From Siphonodentalium dalli (Eukaryota > Mollusca > Scaphopoda > Gadilida > Siphonodentaliidae), in the NCBI GenBank assembly GCA_032622095.1, contig CP136064.1, forward strand, positions 36,382,426-36,446,425: 64,000 bases of DNA, read 5' to 3'. Position 1 is the stretch's first letter, and every line of letters starts with the position of its first letter. Both the position numbers and the translations under genes were made by a program. A model generated the notes under the pieces. It made no database searches and was not told where the DNA came from. It saw only the letters and a list, made by a program, of their open reading frames with translations. Below are positions 26,940 to 39,360 of the stretch, in pieces.

Positions 26940-29900
26940 TACAGATGTGCTCAGAATCAGTCCACGTGTTTATTTGACGCGATCGATTTACGACTTACAG
27001 AGTTGGGATGTGACAGATGAGATCAGATCAGCGTCAGATGACGAGCATAAATCTGTAGCAATATATATCTGTCCGGCTTGAACAAATTGATAGTAGTCAG
27101 TGAATAAAATATAGATTACTGGCGCTGAAGGGACCATATGGTTTGGGTTCGTCTACCATCATATATTTGGACAGCAGGTTTGTCTATTGTTTTGCTTTTA
27201 CTTCACTCTTAATGCATATTTTGTGCATGTCTCATTGATTCTGCTTATCATAATTGCGGTGAGTTATCTCTGACAACCTGATAATTACACACTGCCTAGT
27301 TACATATTGTTAAATATCGAGTTTTAATGTGGAAAAACATGACTGCGTATTTGTAACGGTTGGAAAGAGTAAACATGCCCACATACATGGACGTATCAGT
27401 CGTAATTATTGGTCACCAGATTACGAATATATTCACCATATTTGAAGACGATGATTACGGGTTATCGCACATTTGAGTATAAAACACAAGAGCTAGAGAA
27501 TGGTCACTGTACATTCACCAACATGAAAATGAAATAATACAATGTGAATCATGTTTACAAACCTACCTCACGCCAGGTCGTTCGCGGCTGCGGGAGGTGA
27601 GAGAGACTCTCGTGGAAATTCACGCATGACATTGTCAACTGGACATTTTAGAAATCATACGTGACACGTGGTGGAGCAACCACACACGCTGTGCCCGAAT
27701 TTTCTTTTCATCGGCAACATAACGCTAAGAATAATTTATGTAAAAGCATGCAATGGACCCGGTGGAGACGACATGACAAGTATTGTCATGGATTGTGCAA
27801 TAGTAATTGTCTTGATTCTGCCCCACACAGGCAACATGACGTAAATGACGTCATGAACCGTGCCATTACGTCTTTTCTGGTTTCCATTAAGCTAACTAAC
27901 TGCGGAAATTAGTCTAAATGAAACTAATATGCCTAAATCACATGGGAATTGTTCGGAAGTTGACAATTTTATTTTCATCTCGTTGGTCCACTTCCGATTC
28001 CGCAATTTTACAATCTCCAGAAAGTTGCTAAGCGGAAGTCACATGTCAATTTGACAATAAAACGTACATGCCACCGGAAAAAATATATGATGTCATCATT
28101 CACCTGCGCGCAAATTGTTCTGATAGTTTGTTTTTAACCACATGTATATAGTGAGGCATTTTGGGTCGTATTTCTAACCACATCTATATAATGGGGCATT
28201 TTGGTTCGTATTCACCAAGTGTGTTTATTTTATAAACCAGGTAATTTATTTGGTATATAGCGGCTGAACGCACAATGTATCGTCCAACATATCGTCGCTA
28301 AGACACGCACATAATCGACCTATAATGTGAAATAGGTACATAGTGTGATTATATTTAATTCTGAAATAAGCAGATAATGGACTCTTATCCGTTATTTCGT
28401 TTTATGACGAGGCCGCAGTGAAAACACCTGTTAAAGAGCATGAACCTGAAAAATCGTGAGTTGGCTTATTTGTGTCATTGTCCTAACATAATCGGCTTAT
28501 AATCGCCTCATTATGAGTCGTTAATGTGACTAAAATGTTCTCATTTTCAGCACGTTATCGACAAAAAATGAGGCGATTCTGAGCAGATTATATACCTAAA
28601 AAAGTTATCTTATAAGCAGATAATGTGCTGGTTTTCGGAAGAACAGGCTGTATCTTCGCTATAGCGTTAACGACACACGCTGTCGATGATGTGAATGACT
28701 CAATCTATCAGATTTTCATTTGGTATTTGTCAATGTATTATGACTAAATCGCGAGCACTAACGGGCCACAATCCGCATGCATAGCGGTATACATTATAAT
28801 GATATAGATACTCAGACTGGCCGGTGTGTATATTTCTGCAGAATGAGTTTTGATGACATGGTTGAGATTTTCGAAATGGCACAACGTGAGGAGGAAAACC
28901 ATATATCAGTAAAATTATAAGTGATAGATCCAACCCATCATAGTGTAGCCACTAAAGTATCCAGAATTAGCGTCTCATTGGCCCTATTGCCAGGGTCCGC
29001 GCTGGAACGAAATTTTATTTTGCCATATAATTCGCCAAATGAATTTTTTTTATTTTTGCCAAATTCTTTTAGAATTTGCCAAATGCTATCTGATTGAGTC
29101 TTATGTTTCGACACTCGCGGTTTGAACGACTTTTGATATCGATAGGAAAGCAGTTAGTTAAACATACTAATACTAATAGAGGTTTTAACTGTTCCTGACC
29201 CATACAAAACACCATTAATATAATTATATTGCAAGAGTTTCCTGAAATGAATGGTATTGATTGACCAATATGTGTTCAACTCTCTTGGGCAATTAAAAGT
29301 TGCCATATTGAAAATATGATTTCGGCAATTAGCAGAGTGAACCATGCCTATTGCCCACATGAGTGAAATCTAAAGTAACAAAAATACAACCACATAACAC
29401 AAAATATGAACAATATAAGCCTTAATATTTTCTTACGGGTCAATAAAGGTCATAACTATTGTAAACATATTTCTTTTTAGGAATGGATAACCCAGAACAA
29501 AATTAAAGTGATGTGAAACACTCCGGAAGTTGATCAAATAGAAATTTGTTTGTTGTTAGGCAGTAGAATGTACCAAAATAATCGCATAATAATTTCCTAT
29601 TATGAACAAACCCTTTCATGAGGGGGGCTACGCTGGTGCAGCATTAAATATCAGGTGCCACTGCATTCTCTTATATATGTAAGTCTCACATAGGTAGCCT
29701 CGCATATACAAGATAATGCACTGGCTTACAATGTCAAGATAAATATTGTTAGGCCAATGTATCCTCTTATTTATACTAGGCTAGCAAACTGCAGTCGAAG
29801 ATAAAAAATCGTGGGTGTGTTTTTGCTTAGATCTACCGTTAATATGGAAACCTGTTTCAGCGAAAATTCTTTATTGGTCAGACGCGTGTCACAAGTTTGC

Positions 29901-30565
29901 CAAAATTTCTGGGTATTTTAAAAAATATGTCTGGAATTTCTTGGAAATATTTGGTTCAAGCGATTATTGTGATACTTATTTAAGAACCGTCGACCCATCA
30001 GTTACTATTAAATATTATAAGTACAGTTCATATATCCATGATATCGTATAGTATAAGTACAGTTCATATATCCATGATATCGTATTTGAAGATCATGAGA
30101 GAAGTCCTAATTTTCTTGATTCGTGATATTGAATGACCATTTTCAAATAGAAAGGCAACTACCATAAATAATTTTCTAATAATAATATTTGAGAATGTTC
30201 ATGTCATTCATGTTGACCAATGCAAAATTGGGCTGAGATGAGTTCTGGGTCATGGGTTCATAAAAAAGTTAAAGCAGACAACCATATCTCTTAACACCTT
30301 ATCTCTTAATTTATCCCTGCTTAAGTGGACTACACTGCATATCAACATTAGTATTCATTGGGTTGGAATAATTGTGAGTGATTTATTCTTCATTATATAA
30401 TATGGGGGTATGGTGCTATGGCATGCAATTAACAATCTAACTTAACACTATAATACAAAATGAAGCCTCCTCTCATGGAGCCAAGACAATAAGCTATTGT
30501 TGTATTGAAGTGTGACATTAGTAATTATTGGTACCGAAATTATATTTCAACCTCTCTCAAATGTA
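26940..30565. other. Intergenic DNA with dispersed repeat
   Basis: No gene recognised. At 28985-29100 there is a TTTGCCAAAT-rich segment starting AGGGTCCGCGCTGGAACGAA, related in inverted form to 22670-22810 and more loosely to 38870-38950. A 30-bp direct repeat AGTACAGTTCATATATCCATGATATCGTAT occurs twice at about 30018-30088. Confidence 0.5.
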
Positions 30566-30569
30566 TTAA

Positions 30570-31038
30570 AGGCTAATTTAGTTTTCGAGTCGCCGATCAC
30601 TTTTTTGATAGTGCCTTGATATACGATTTTAATAACAATCTATGCCATTAAATACGAGTCAAATACTATAATTCATCACCATTTGAAACGTCTGTGTCTC
30701 AGAAGATACCCATAGAGAAATAGAAAACAGCTGAAATCATAGAAACATTTCCCCGTTATGGCCCCCAGAATGCAACATAATTCAAACTAAAAATGTATGT
30801 TCAATGGAAGGGGAATAACTCCATATCTTAATATATAGAGTTATTCCCCTTCCATTGGAAATAACGAAACTTGAGCACAGAACACAAGTCGTTATTTCTA
30901 CAGAAACAACATCTTCACATTTTATTACACCGAATAAGTTGATAATACAATGTTTTGGAGCTTCCTCTTTCAAATGGTAAATAATATGGCATATATTTTA
31001 TATAAAATTATCTGGGGGTTCGAAAATTAAGTGGGCCT
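30570..31038. mobile_element. TTAA-flanked MITE, copy 1 (piggyBac-like)
   Basis: Termini AGGCTAATTTAGTTTTCGAG and TTCGAAAATTAAGTGGGCCT are inverted copies, flanked by TTAA at 30566-30569 and 31039-31042. The body contains an internal palindrome (GGAAGGGGAATAACTC near 30806-30862). TTAA duplication is typical of piggyBac. There is no transposase. Confidence 0.8.
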
Positions 31039-31042
31039 TTAA

Positions 31043-34000
31043 CATCCATTGTTTTTATCGTCTCCTAATTATTGCTCAGATTCTATATACAATTAAGATG
31101 ATGATATATGAAATTCTAAACTTTTCGCCAAATCTCTTTCCATTTGGTTGGATATATGCAAAAAGTGCGTCTCCCCTTTAATGTCGGGACGGAAGGTGAA
31201 TAAGCCAGTTGATATCCTTATTGGGTGCCGAAAAGGTACGCCAGCGGTATAGAGAACATGCTATTTGTGTTGGCGAATCACTAAGAATCACCGCAAGTGG
31301 TTTATTACACGCTTGTTCCCAGAAGTACAGTGTTATTGCGGTTCCATATTTACAAATACGTATGGAACGTACGTTGAAAATCTCTTTCCATTTTGCGTAG
31401 GTGCGTACGTTCCATACGCATCTCGTTGACGTAACATGACGTACATGACGTTCGCCTCAACCATGAAACCGGAACTATAAAATAAAAGCATCATCGCACA
31501 TGACAAAACACGCCCTCTATGTGCCTAAATGAACCTTCTAAGTCTGTATTTTTAATGCACTGATTCTAGGACGCGAAGCGTGTAATAAACACAGAACGAC
31601 ACGATGTGTAAATGGGTTTGTCGATACCACAAACCCAGTCGTTCTGTGTATATATGTTACGCCATTTCGATTACTTTTTAACAATATTAACTAGTTATTG
31701 ATAATTGTCTTGTCTTAACATACTTCTTATGACCGCGAAAATGACCTTTTGTGGAATTTGTAGACGTATCCAATGCCATTCCCACTGCATATATAATATG
31801 TTCGTGGTGATTACCGCGATTCATGGTGTGTTGGTGTGAATCGTGGTCATATATTAAAAGGTTTGGATAAAACTGCCAACACCATTATGAATACACTATA
31901 ATGGATCGCTGATCCTCGCCACTCAAGAATTCGGTGTGGTTCAACGTGAATTACTCTCCCAAAATATCCCCACGGTGTTGGGGTTTTTTGCTTATCACAC
32001 ACTCATTACGTAATATGTGAATGTATTTCATTTATATGGATCCATTAATGAATGTTCAGTCCATACAATTGGCAAAATATCTTGTAAAATGAAATGAAAA
32101 TTACATTGATGGCGGTATTGTGAAACAAAAGATGTTGCGTACAGTTGGCCACATATAGACAGCAAGCAGTGCCATGTATACGTGTTGTCACCACAAACAT
32201 GAAATGACAAGGGGGTGATCGACAGGCTGATCCCGCGATCATAATGGAATACAAACTATTCTAGGATTAAAAACTATATTGCGTGCCAGTTAGACTTTTT
32301 GCAGGATGTATGTATTCCTGGTGTATCTTTGTTGATGTCTCATTGTAACTTTTATGACCGCTTTCGATATTTAGGTGTGAAAAATGGCTTGTCCACTCTT
32401 GAAGATTTTATGGCGGGAACACAATGTATAAGATAACAGCTAACATTACTGATGGATCATGTATCAGTTGGAACGTAGCCTACAGGAATTGTATTGCGAA
32501 GTTTCGGGGTGTATTTAATCCCAATAGTAGATTTTTGGTCCGCACTTAGAGGCTTTCTAGTGTGGTGAATGCGAAACCTTCGGCGATAAGCCGCGTAATT
32601 GTTTTAATAATTTGAAGGATTATTTGTTTTAACGGAATTCTGAGGTGGTCCATTCTTGAAATCCAACATATTTTATATTGTATATATGCCTAATACTAAT
32701 ATCTTGAGGGCGTTACCATTTCTGACACGGTTTTCTTGTTCACTATGGCTGTACTAAACTTGATCATACATTAAATGCATTAAACACTCTTTGTGTGAGC
32801 TCAGCGTTCGTTTATATACCTATACAGCACATAGAGAGTGTACGATAAGCAAAACACGCAACAACGTGGCGACTTTTTTTGTTGGGAGAGTGATTCACGG
32901 TGACCCATTCAACACCGAAATCTTGTGGCGAGGATTAGTGAGCGCTATAACGGTATGTTGCAAACAACAAGGTGTCAGTTTTAATTAACCAAAGTTCATT
33001 AGTGGGGTCTTCCCATTGTTGAGTATTTTGCTTATCGCAAACTATTTGCGAACTGTAACCAGGTTCTGTAAGGATTGCTATCGTGATGAAACAACAAAAC
33101 ACTCTCTGAAAGCCACCCATATTGTGATCACAATGATCCAAGTCAGATTACAATCGCGTAATAAATAAGCCGAGAAATAAATAAATAATACCCCCACCGG
33201 TTGTCGGCTATCTCCGTCGCAATTCCTCATATGATGTCAAATGAGTAAACTAATTAAAAACACGGAATCGGAGTCGGAGTTAATTGTGTCTTCCTATATG
33301 ACGTCATATGAGTGGCGATGGAAAATGCGGAATCACATCAGCGCGTGAGTGTAATGGAATTACTGCGGGTATGCCAATAGCATTGTGTACACGTGGTGAA
33401 TTGTCATGGCCCGGTGAGTTATCTTCACAAATTTGTGATTTGTCATAAGTGCTGTTTGGAAAGTTAATGTTTTGACCAAAACAAATATAGAAGTCCGATT
33501 GAGCGGGGTAGATACCACTTTCGTGTCAAAAATAAATCTTATAAAAACACGAGCCGACATGTGGACTCTTTTCGGGTGCGTGTTCACGATGTTGTTTTAA
33601 TTTTCCATATATATATGCCCCGAGTGTCCGGTATTTACAACCATTCATTCGTGACAATGCCAAATAAATGCAGTATTTCCGGCTGTGGCCGGTATAAGTC
33701 GAGTCCCCATTTTCCTTCACCACGACTCAATAAAGAGCGTTCCATGTTAAGATTATTCCTAATATGGTGCGAATAAAAAGAGTTTAGTAAACCGGAAATT
33801 TCTATGACTTATATATAAAGCATGTATATCGCAAGTTCGTGTACATGTATTTACGTGTATTGGTGTAATTAGTAAACAATCACGATGACAACTGTTCTAG
33901 GTCGAGTCTCCATGCTCCTTTACCATGACGCAATAAAGAGCGTTCACCGTTAAGCCTATTCCGATATAGTGCGAATAAAGAGCGCTTGTATATGTGATTA

Positions 34001-34930
34001 CATATTAAACCGGATTATTATCTCTCCTTCAAAAAGTGTTATATATAATTGGATGTTTAAACGAACCACGGCGAACGTTTATATATGTTATAATCCTATT
34101 GTTATGCGTAATTGACACAAAGAGGTCGATTTATGACCTGGATATTCAATAGACCGCGTCGCTAGAGTGCTAAATTTATAGGCCACTAACCATGCATATA
34201 TATATAGACGCAGCCAATTTTCATCAGTGACAGTCGGCAAGATTGTTTTTTTTTGGGGGGGGGATGCAATATTCAGAAATATATATAAACCCCCTATTGC
34301 CCTAATATATACATGATTCATAACTATGAAAATGAACTTATCTTATCATATTACTAATGAATGGCTTGATTATAATTGATTAAATCCGACAGCAATAAAC
34401 CGAATTATTTTTTGTTTTACCGCGTTACGATAAATTAAAACGAAACGCTCTTTATTGACACACGACTAAGGGCATCTGGAAATTGGAATGTTTACGAGAT
34501 GATAATTGTCTAATAACTGTGCAAGTCTTCGCATATATATGCAATCTTTATATGAATATATAATATATAATATAACTTTATATTTATGTTTATATAGATA
34601 ACTGCGCGTAAAACCGAATAATATACGTAATATACGGGCATGGCTTTATAATAACAACACATCGCGATACATATAATAATAACACGATAAAGACGTTTAA
34701 TTACGAGAACGGCGATGTATTTCGGCGAAGTTTTGTATTTGCATTGTTCTTCCATAACGCGACAAACTTCAAAGGCCGCGATCTTTATTTTATTAGGGGT
34801 TTTGAGGGATGAGCCCAGGGAGGATTTGGAAGGGACGTAGCCCCTCCCCTACAACCCACTTATGAAATGATGAAAGGGATCATGAAATGGTATGAACATT
34901 TAACATGAAAAAAAAGTTGATCTAGGCGTA
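31043..34930. other. Intergenic DNA, mostly featureless
   Basis: CAATAAAGAGCGTTC with a following GTTAAG...CCTA(A/T)T...GCGAATAAA block occurs twice (33727-33780; 33931-33985), a diverged duplication. TACGTTCCATACG inverted pairs lie near 31350-31410. No convincing gene except the weak fragment listed separately. Confidence 0.5.
33657..33776 (+). CDS. Possible THAP-like fragment (39 aa)
   Basis: From ATG 33657: MPNKCSISGCGRYKSSPHFP, then R-x-N-K-E-R. A C-x4-C pair close to the start followed by H-F-P matches the beginning of a THAP DNA-binding domain, as found in P-element-type transposases and host factors. The frame ends too early for a full domain (second Cys and His are missing). It may be a first exon, a relic or chance. 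Confidence 0.25.
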   Translation: MPNKCSISGCGRYKSSPHFPSPRLNKERSMLRLFLIWCE

Positions 34931-34938
34931 AATTTTGT

Positions 34939-35131
34939 TTATTTCTTCTTCTTAGCCTTCTTCTTCCTTTCGGTGGATGTTGTTGGTGTTGTTGTTATTG
35001 ACTGAGAAAGCTACACTCCATGCTGTCTAAGAATTTCGTCGACCTCATTCTGCCGTTGTTGTCGCTGTTCATTCTGCCGTTGTTGTCGCTGTTCTTCAAT
35101 GAGGCGGCGCTCTAATTCATGCAAACTTTAT
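34939..35131 (-). pseudogene. Glutamine/arginine-rich coiled-coil coding remnant
   Basis: On the minus strand one frame reads ELERRLIEEQRQQRQNEQRQ with a duplicated RQQRQNE unit, then EVDEILRQHGV, a TAG, and in the same frame a Thr-rich stretch and KKKAKKKK before TAA. There is no ATG in frame and an upstream stop is close. Heptad-like charge and codon patterns suggest old coding sequence, perhaps the end of a transposon or host gene. Family unknown. Confidence 0.4.
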
Positions 35132-35655
35132 ATACCACCGTTGCGTATATATGCGTTGTCAATGAGTTACCACGTGATCGATCATGTGCTATGCTTCTGT
35201 TTACATGTGACAATCAAGTATTCCACCGATGACCACGTGACTTCGTCTACAACACAAAATCTTCGGCTAACTTCGGAATTTTTTTTAATCGTTATAAAAA
35301 TAACGTTTGGCGGCCGAATATTAAATTATATGCGCCCAATGGACATTTTATATATATATTATCGGTATATTGAAAGAAAATACTATTTTTTTATTCAGGA
35401 CCGCATTCCTTTAACACAGCGGACGACCTTGACAATTACATACGATATTTATGAGGTACAAAGAAAGGTCTGAGTAAACCACAAATTGGTACTATAATAG
35501 CACGATCGAGCTAAAAGCCTAAACTAGACTGATCAGTCTTCCTGGCGCAGTGCTGACTGCTGTAAGAGAGGGAACACTCAACTTCTTGACTGTTGAAATT
35601 CTGTTTGTTTGAATATTTGTATATGTTTGTGTTGAATATTCTCAGTGTGCATGCG
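35132..35655. other. Intergenic DNA without recognisable genes
   Basis: No gene or structured repeat was identified. Confidence 0.45.
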
Positions 35656-35659
35656 ATTT

Positions 35660-36200
35660 TTCGTAAAGATGTTTGAGATTTATCGGAAAGGTTTGCGAGT
35701 TATCGCAAAGATGTTAGTGATTTATCGCAAAGTTGTTTTGCGATTTATCGCAAAAGTTTGCTCCCCGTATCCCATATGCATGTCGGCTGTGAAAAACCGA
35801 CCAGGTTATCATAGGTCGGTAGTTGGTTCACCCAGATCTGTTTAACATGTATGATTTATAATGTTTACTTTAATTACACACAAATTAAGACATTTAGCCG
35901 ATTATTTCTGAAATTCATACAAATTTTACCTCACGTGCAGGGAACATGTCAGGGAAATCCTGCACCAGACCTGTTTAAGATGTCTGATTTATAATGTTTA
36001 CACGGAAGTCCATTAGAGCCAACGCATAAACATATATCTGCGATAAATCAGAAAACCTTTGCGATCAATCTCAAACATGAAAATATATTCGCGATTTATC
36101 ACTCAGTTGTTTTGAAATTTATCTCAAAGTAGTTTGCGATTCGCTAAGTTTGGCGATTTATCGCAAAGCAGTGCGCGATTTATCGGGCTATTGTAGATCG
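35660..36200. repeat. Cluster of GCGATTTATCGCAAAG motifs
   Basis: About ten diverged copies of GCGATTTATCGCAAAG, several palindromic at GCGATAAATCGC. Copies lie at 35675-35765 and 36040-36190, flanking duplicated sequence (TTAAGATGTCTGATTTATAATGTTTAC near 35973-36001 with relatives at 35841 and 36223). Confidence 0.7.
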
Positions 36201-36524
36201 ATTGGTGGTTCACCCAGACCTCTTTAAGATTTTTGATTTATAATGTTTACTTTTAAGAAATTTGGCCGATTCGTTCAGACATTCAGAAAATTTTACTCCA
36301 CGTGCTGGGAACAGGTCAGGGAAATGTCTATTAAACCTCGAATTAAGTACAAAACACGAGCGAGGTTCTATACTAATAACAGTAATATAATGCGGATTGT
36401 TTCATGTTACACTGTGCGAGGCAGTCCATGTAAACTGATAAGAAGATATCGAAGAACCTCGATCGCGGTTTTGCACTTAATTCGATGTTTCGATGATTCA
36501 AGAGTATCTAAATTTTAAATAGTC

Positions 36525-36735
36525 CAGAGTACCTAGGCAGGTACTCCAGAGTACTCCAGTGTACCTAAATTGTTGGTACACTAAAGTACCAATAAAGTAC
36601 CTGGATAGGTACTCCAGATTACCTAAACTGGAGTACGTAAATGTTTAGGAACTCTGCAATGGAGTACCTAAAATGTAGATCTCCCCATGGGACAAGTGTA
36701 GTACGTAGGTAGGTACTCAGAGTACCTATTGTATT
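36525..36735. repeat. Cluster of GGTACTCC/GGAGTACC motifs
   Basis: Over a dozen GGTACTC, AGTACCT and AGTACTCC words occur in both orientations with irregular spacing over about 210 bp. No coding potential. Confidence 0.7.
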
Positions 36736-36802
36736 AAGAGGATATAGTTTGAGACATAATGGCTTACAACCTTTCCGCTATATAATTTCACCACTTATTG
36801 AA

Positions 36803-37186
36803 GCTGAATAGGTCACTCTCACCGGTTTTCTGTGATAAAGTTACCCAGGTTCCTAATTTTGTGATAAAGTTACCCAGGTTGATGAGAATTGTGATAAAGT
36901 TACCCAGGTTAAGCAAATCTCACAATATCAACTTGATTTAAAAGTGACAGAGGGAAATATTGTTCAGTTTTGGCAAGTAATAGCCCTTATCAAGCATAAA
37001 TTAAGACATATTTAGTACTGTAGTTCGTCATTTTGATCACAAAAATCAATAATCTGTTGCTAAACATGAACTATTATTAACCTGGGTAACTTTATCACAT
37101 TCTTCTCCAACCTGGGTAACTTTATCACAATTTCAGGAACCTGGGTAACTTTATCACAGATAACCGGTGAGAGTGACCTATTCAGC
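36803..37186. mobile_element. Fold-back element with 3 + 3 internal repeats
   Basis: GCTGAATAGGTCACTCTCACCGGTT (as two parts of one arm) mirrors the right end. Each arm then has three copies of GTGATAAAGTTACCCAGGTT separated by short unlike spacers; the spacers pair too, in order. A unique centre of about 170 bp lies between. No clear target duplication. Confidence 0.8.
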
Positions 37187-37359
37187 CTTACTGAAGGTGG
37201 TACACAAATGTATGGATGACATGAGAAAGGGGAAGATGTCTGCTAGATATAATAATGACCAAGGTCCCAGATAAATTGCTCCTCATTCTCATGACATTAC
37301 TTTTGACTTGTCATTCCGGAGGGCTAGGTGTGATTTTCACTGACCCTGTCATATGTGTC

Positions 37360-37680
37360 ACCTGGACAAGCACCCACTTACCTATAATGGTTACCTATAA
37401 AACACCTGGTCAGACACCCACGTAACTATCATGGTTAACCTATAAAACACCTGGTCACACACTCACGTACCTATCATGGTTAACCTATAAAACACCTGGT
37501 CAGACACCCACTTACCTATCATGGTTAACATATAAAACACCTGGTCAGACACCCACGTACCTATCATGGTTACATATTAAACACCTTAACAGACACCGAC
37601 GTACCTATCATGGCTAGCCTATAAAACACCTGGTCAGACACCCACTTACATATCATGGTTAACCTATAAAACAATTTTCA
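37360..37680 (+). repeat. 45-bp tandem repeat carrying TATAAAA
   Basis: About seven copies of a unit with CACCTGGTCAGACACCCAC, TACCTATCATGGTTAACC and TATAAAA. The array ends eight bases before the ATG of the membrane-anchor exon, so its TATAAAACA words could act as repeated core-promoter elements. Confidence 0.8.
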
Positions 37681-37686
37681 GACATC

Positions 37687-37944
37687 ATGTCGCAGAAAAC
37701 TCTGTTTTGGAAGATCTTGACAATCTTGGCTGTCATGGTGCTGGTGCTGGTGCTTCTGGTGGTGAACAAGCTACCAATTTTACAGCATCTGTCCAAATCG
37801 GTATGTGGTACTCAGGATGCGACAAGAGATTCCTTGTCCTTATCGGGATGTGGGAAACAGGATGCGATGAGAGATTCCCTGTCTAGGCTGGCGAACAGCA
37901 TCCAACACAAACTTCGATGCGAACTGGGAAAAGTAACAAAAAAG
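37687..37944 (+). CDS. Probable first coding exon, membrane-anchor protein
   Basis: ATG 37687 begins MSQKTLFWKILTILAVMVLV with a strong hydrophobic segment at about residues 8-27, preceded by K and followed by lumenal-type sequence: a type II signal anchor. A short internal duplication occurs (CGTQDATRDSLSL / CGKQDAMRDSLSR). It is richer in G+C than its surroundings. AAAAAG|GTAATT at 37944/37945 is a good splice donor after exactly 86 codons (phase 0). A TTAA MITE sits four bases into the intron. Downstream exon unproven; see the methyltransferase-like exon at 55253. Confidence 0.55.
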
Positions 37945-37952
37945 GTAATTAA

Positions 37953-38426
37953 AGGTCCACTTAATTTTCGAACCCACATATCACATATATATATATAATA
38001 TATGCCATATTATATACCATTTGAAAGATGAAGCTCCAAAACATTGTATTATCAACTTATCCGGTGTAATAAACTGTGAACATGTTGTTTTTGTTGAGTT
38101 ACTGACGTGATATTTCCATCTGGATTGTAGTTAAAATTGTATTATTTTCAATGAAGGGGGGATAAATCTAAATCTTAAAGATAGAGTTATTACCCTTTCA
38201 TTGAAAAGTTTGAATTCTGTTGCATTCTGGGATCCAAAAGGGGGTATTCTTAGTATCATTTCAGCTGTTTTCTATTTCTCTACGGGCATCTTCTGAGACA
38301 CATACGTTTAAAATAGTGATGAATTATAGTATTTTAATCATAGTTTATGGCATATATTGTTATTAAAACCGTATATCAAGGCACTATAAAAACAAATAAT
38401 CAGTGACTCGAAAATTAAGTTGGCCT
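37953..38426. mobile_element. TTAA-flanked MITE, copy 2 (piggyBac-like)
   Basis: Inverted relative of the copy at 30570-31038, with ends AGGTCCACTTAATTTTCGAA and TCGAAAATTAAGTTGGCCT and TTAA at 37949-37952 and 38427-38430. Shared internal blocks include the TTTGGAGCTTC...TTTGAAAG region and the palindromic core. Confidence 0.8.
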
Positions 38427-38517
38427 TTAACTGAAACACAGAAGAACACTATACTGTAACACTTTGGAAACGTTCATATACACTCGACGCACTTCGGTAT
38501 AGCAAGCTACAATGTGT

Positions 38518-38821
38518 CATAAACTGTGTAATAAAATCAGGGTTCACGCTGTCGTCATAAACTGAGTACTAAAATCAGGGTTCACGCTGTCGTCATAAAC
38601 TGTGTACTAAAATCAGGGTTCACGCTGTCGTCATAAAATGTGTACTAAAATCAGGGTTCACGCTGTCGTCATAAAATGTGCACTAAAATCAGGGTTCACG
38701 CTGTCGTCATAAACTGTGTACTAAAATCAGGGTTCACGCTGTCGTCATAAACTGTGTACTAAAATCAGGATTCACGCTGTCGTCATAAACTGTGTACTAA
38801 AATCAGGGCTCACGCTGTCGT
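38518..38821. repeat. 38-bp minisatellite, 8 copies
   Basis: The unit CATAAACTGTGTACTAAAAT plus CAGGGTTCACGCTGTCGT repeats eight times (304 bp) with few substitutions and no length change. Confidence 0.9.
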
Positions 38822-39360
38822 AGTCCAAGTTGCTTATAAACAGCATAATTATATTCCACAGCAATGTTCATACTGGGCAAATAAATCTTTTGGCCAATAT
38901 TCGGATTTTTTTTTCGGCCAAATTATAACTTTTGGCCAAATTAAATCCTCATTTTCAGGTCTCACAATTAATGAATATTTTTTTTGTTTAACATCTCACA
39001 ATCTATATAATTATATCTATACCTTCAAATATCGAGTCTGGACTTTTTTAATCCAACCATTGTTTCTTGCCAGTATACCCCCACTACCCACCATCTAGCA
39101 TTAAACCTTATGACTGACGAAAGATTCATTAGTGTTAATCCTCATTACTGTTTTATTACATTGTTTGATAATGATAATGATAATGTGTGATATGACAGAG
39201 TGGAAAAACATATGTAGTTCCACTTGTAGCGATGCCTACAGGTGGAACTACTCAACGTTTACTTCTCCTGTCATTAGCTTTGGTAAATATGCATGTTAAA
39301 TGTAAGTTTCGGTTCATACTCTGGCACCAAGCCTGAGTTTAGTGTACCTGTCATTTGCAG
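38822..39360. other. Intergenic DNA with TTTTGGCCAAATT repeat
   Basis: 38870-38950 contains three TTTGGCCAA words, related to segments at 22.7 and 29.0 kb. A small hairpin TAGTTCCAC...GTGGAACTA lies at 39213-39250. No gene. Confidence 0.5.

Noticed and set aside
35660-36200. CRISPR-like array from GCGATTTATCGC repeats
   Set aside because: Spacing is irregular, repeats are diverged and in both orientations, and the host is eukaryotic.
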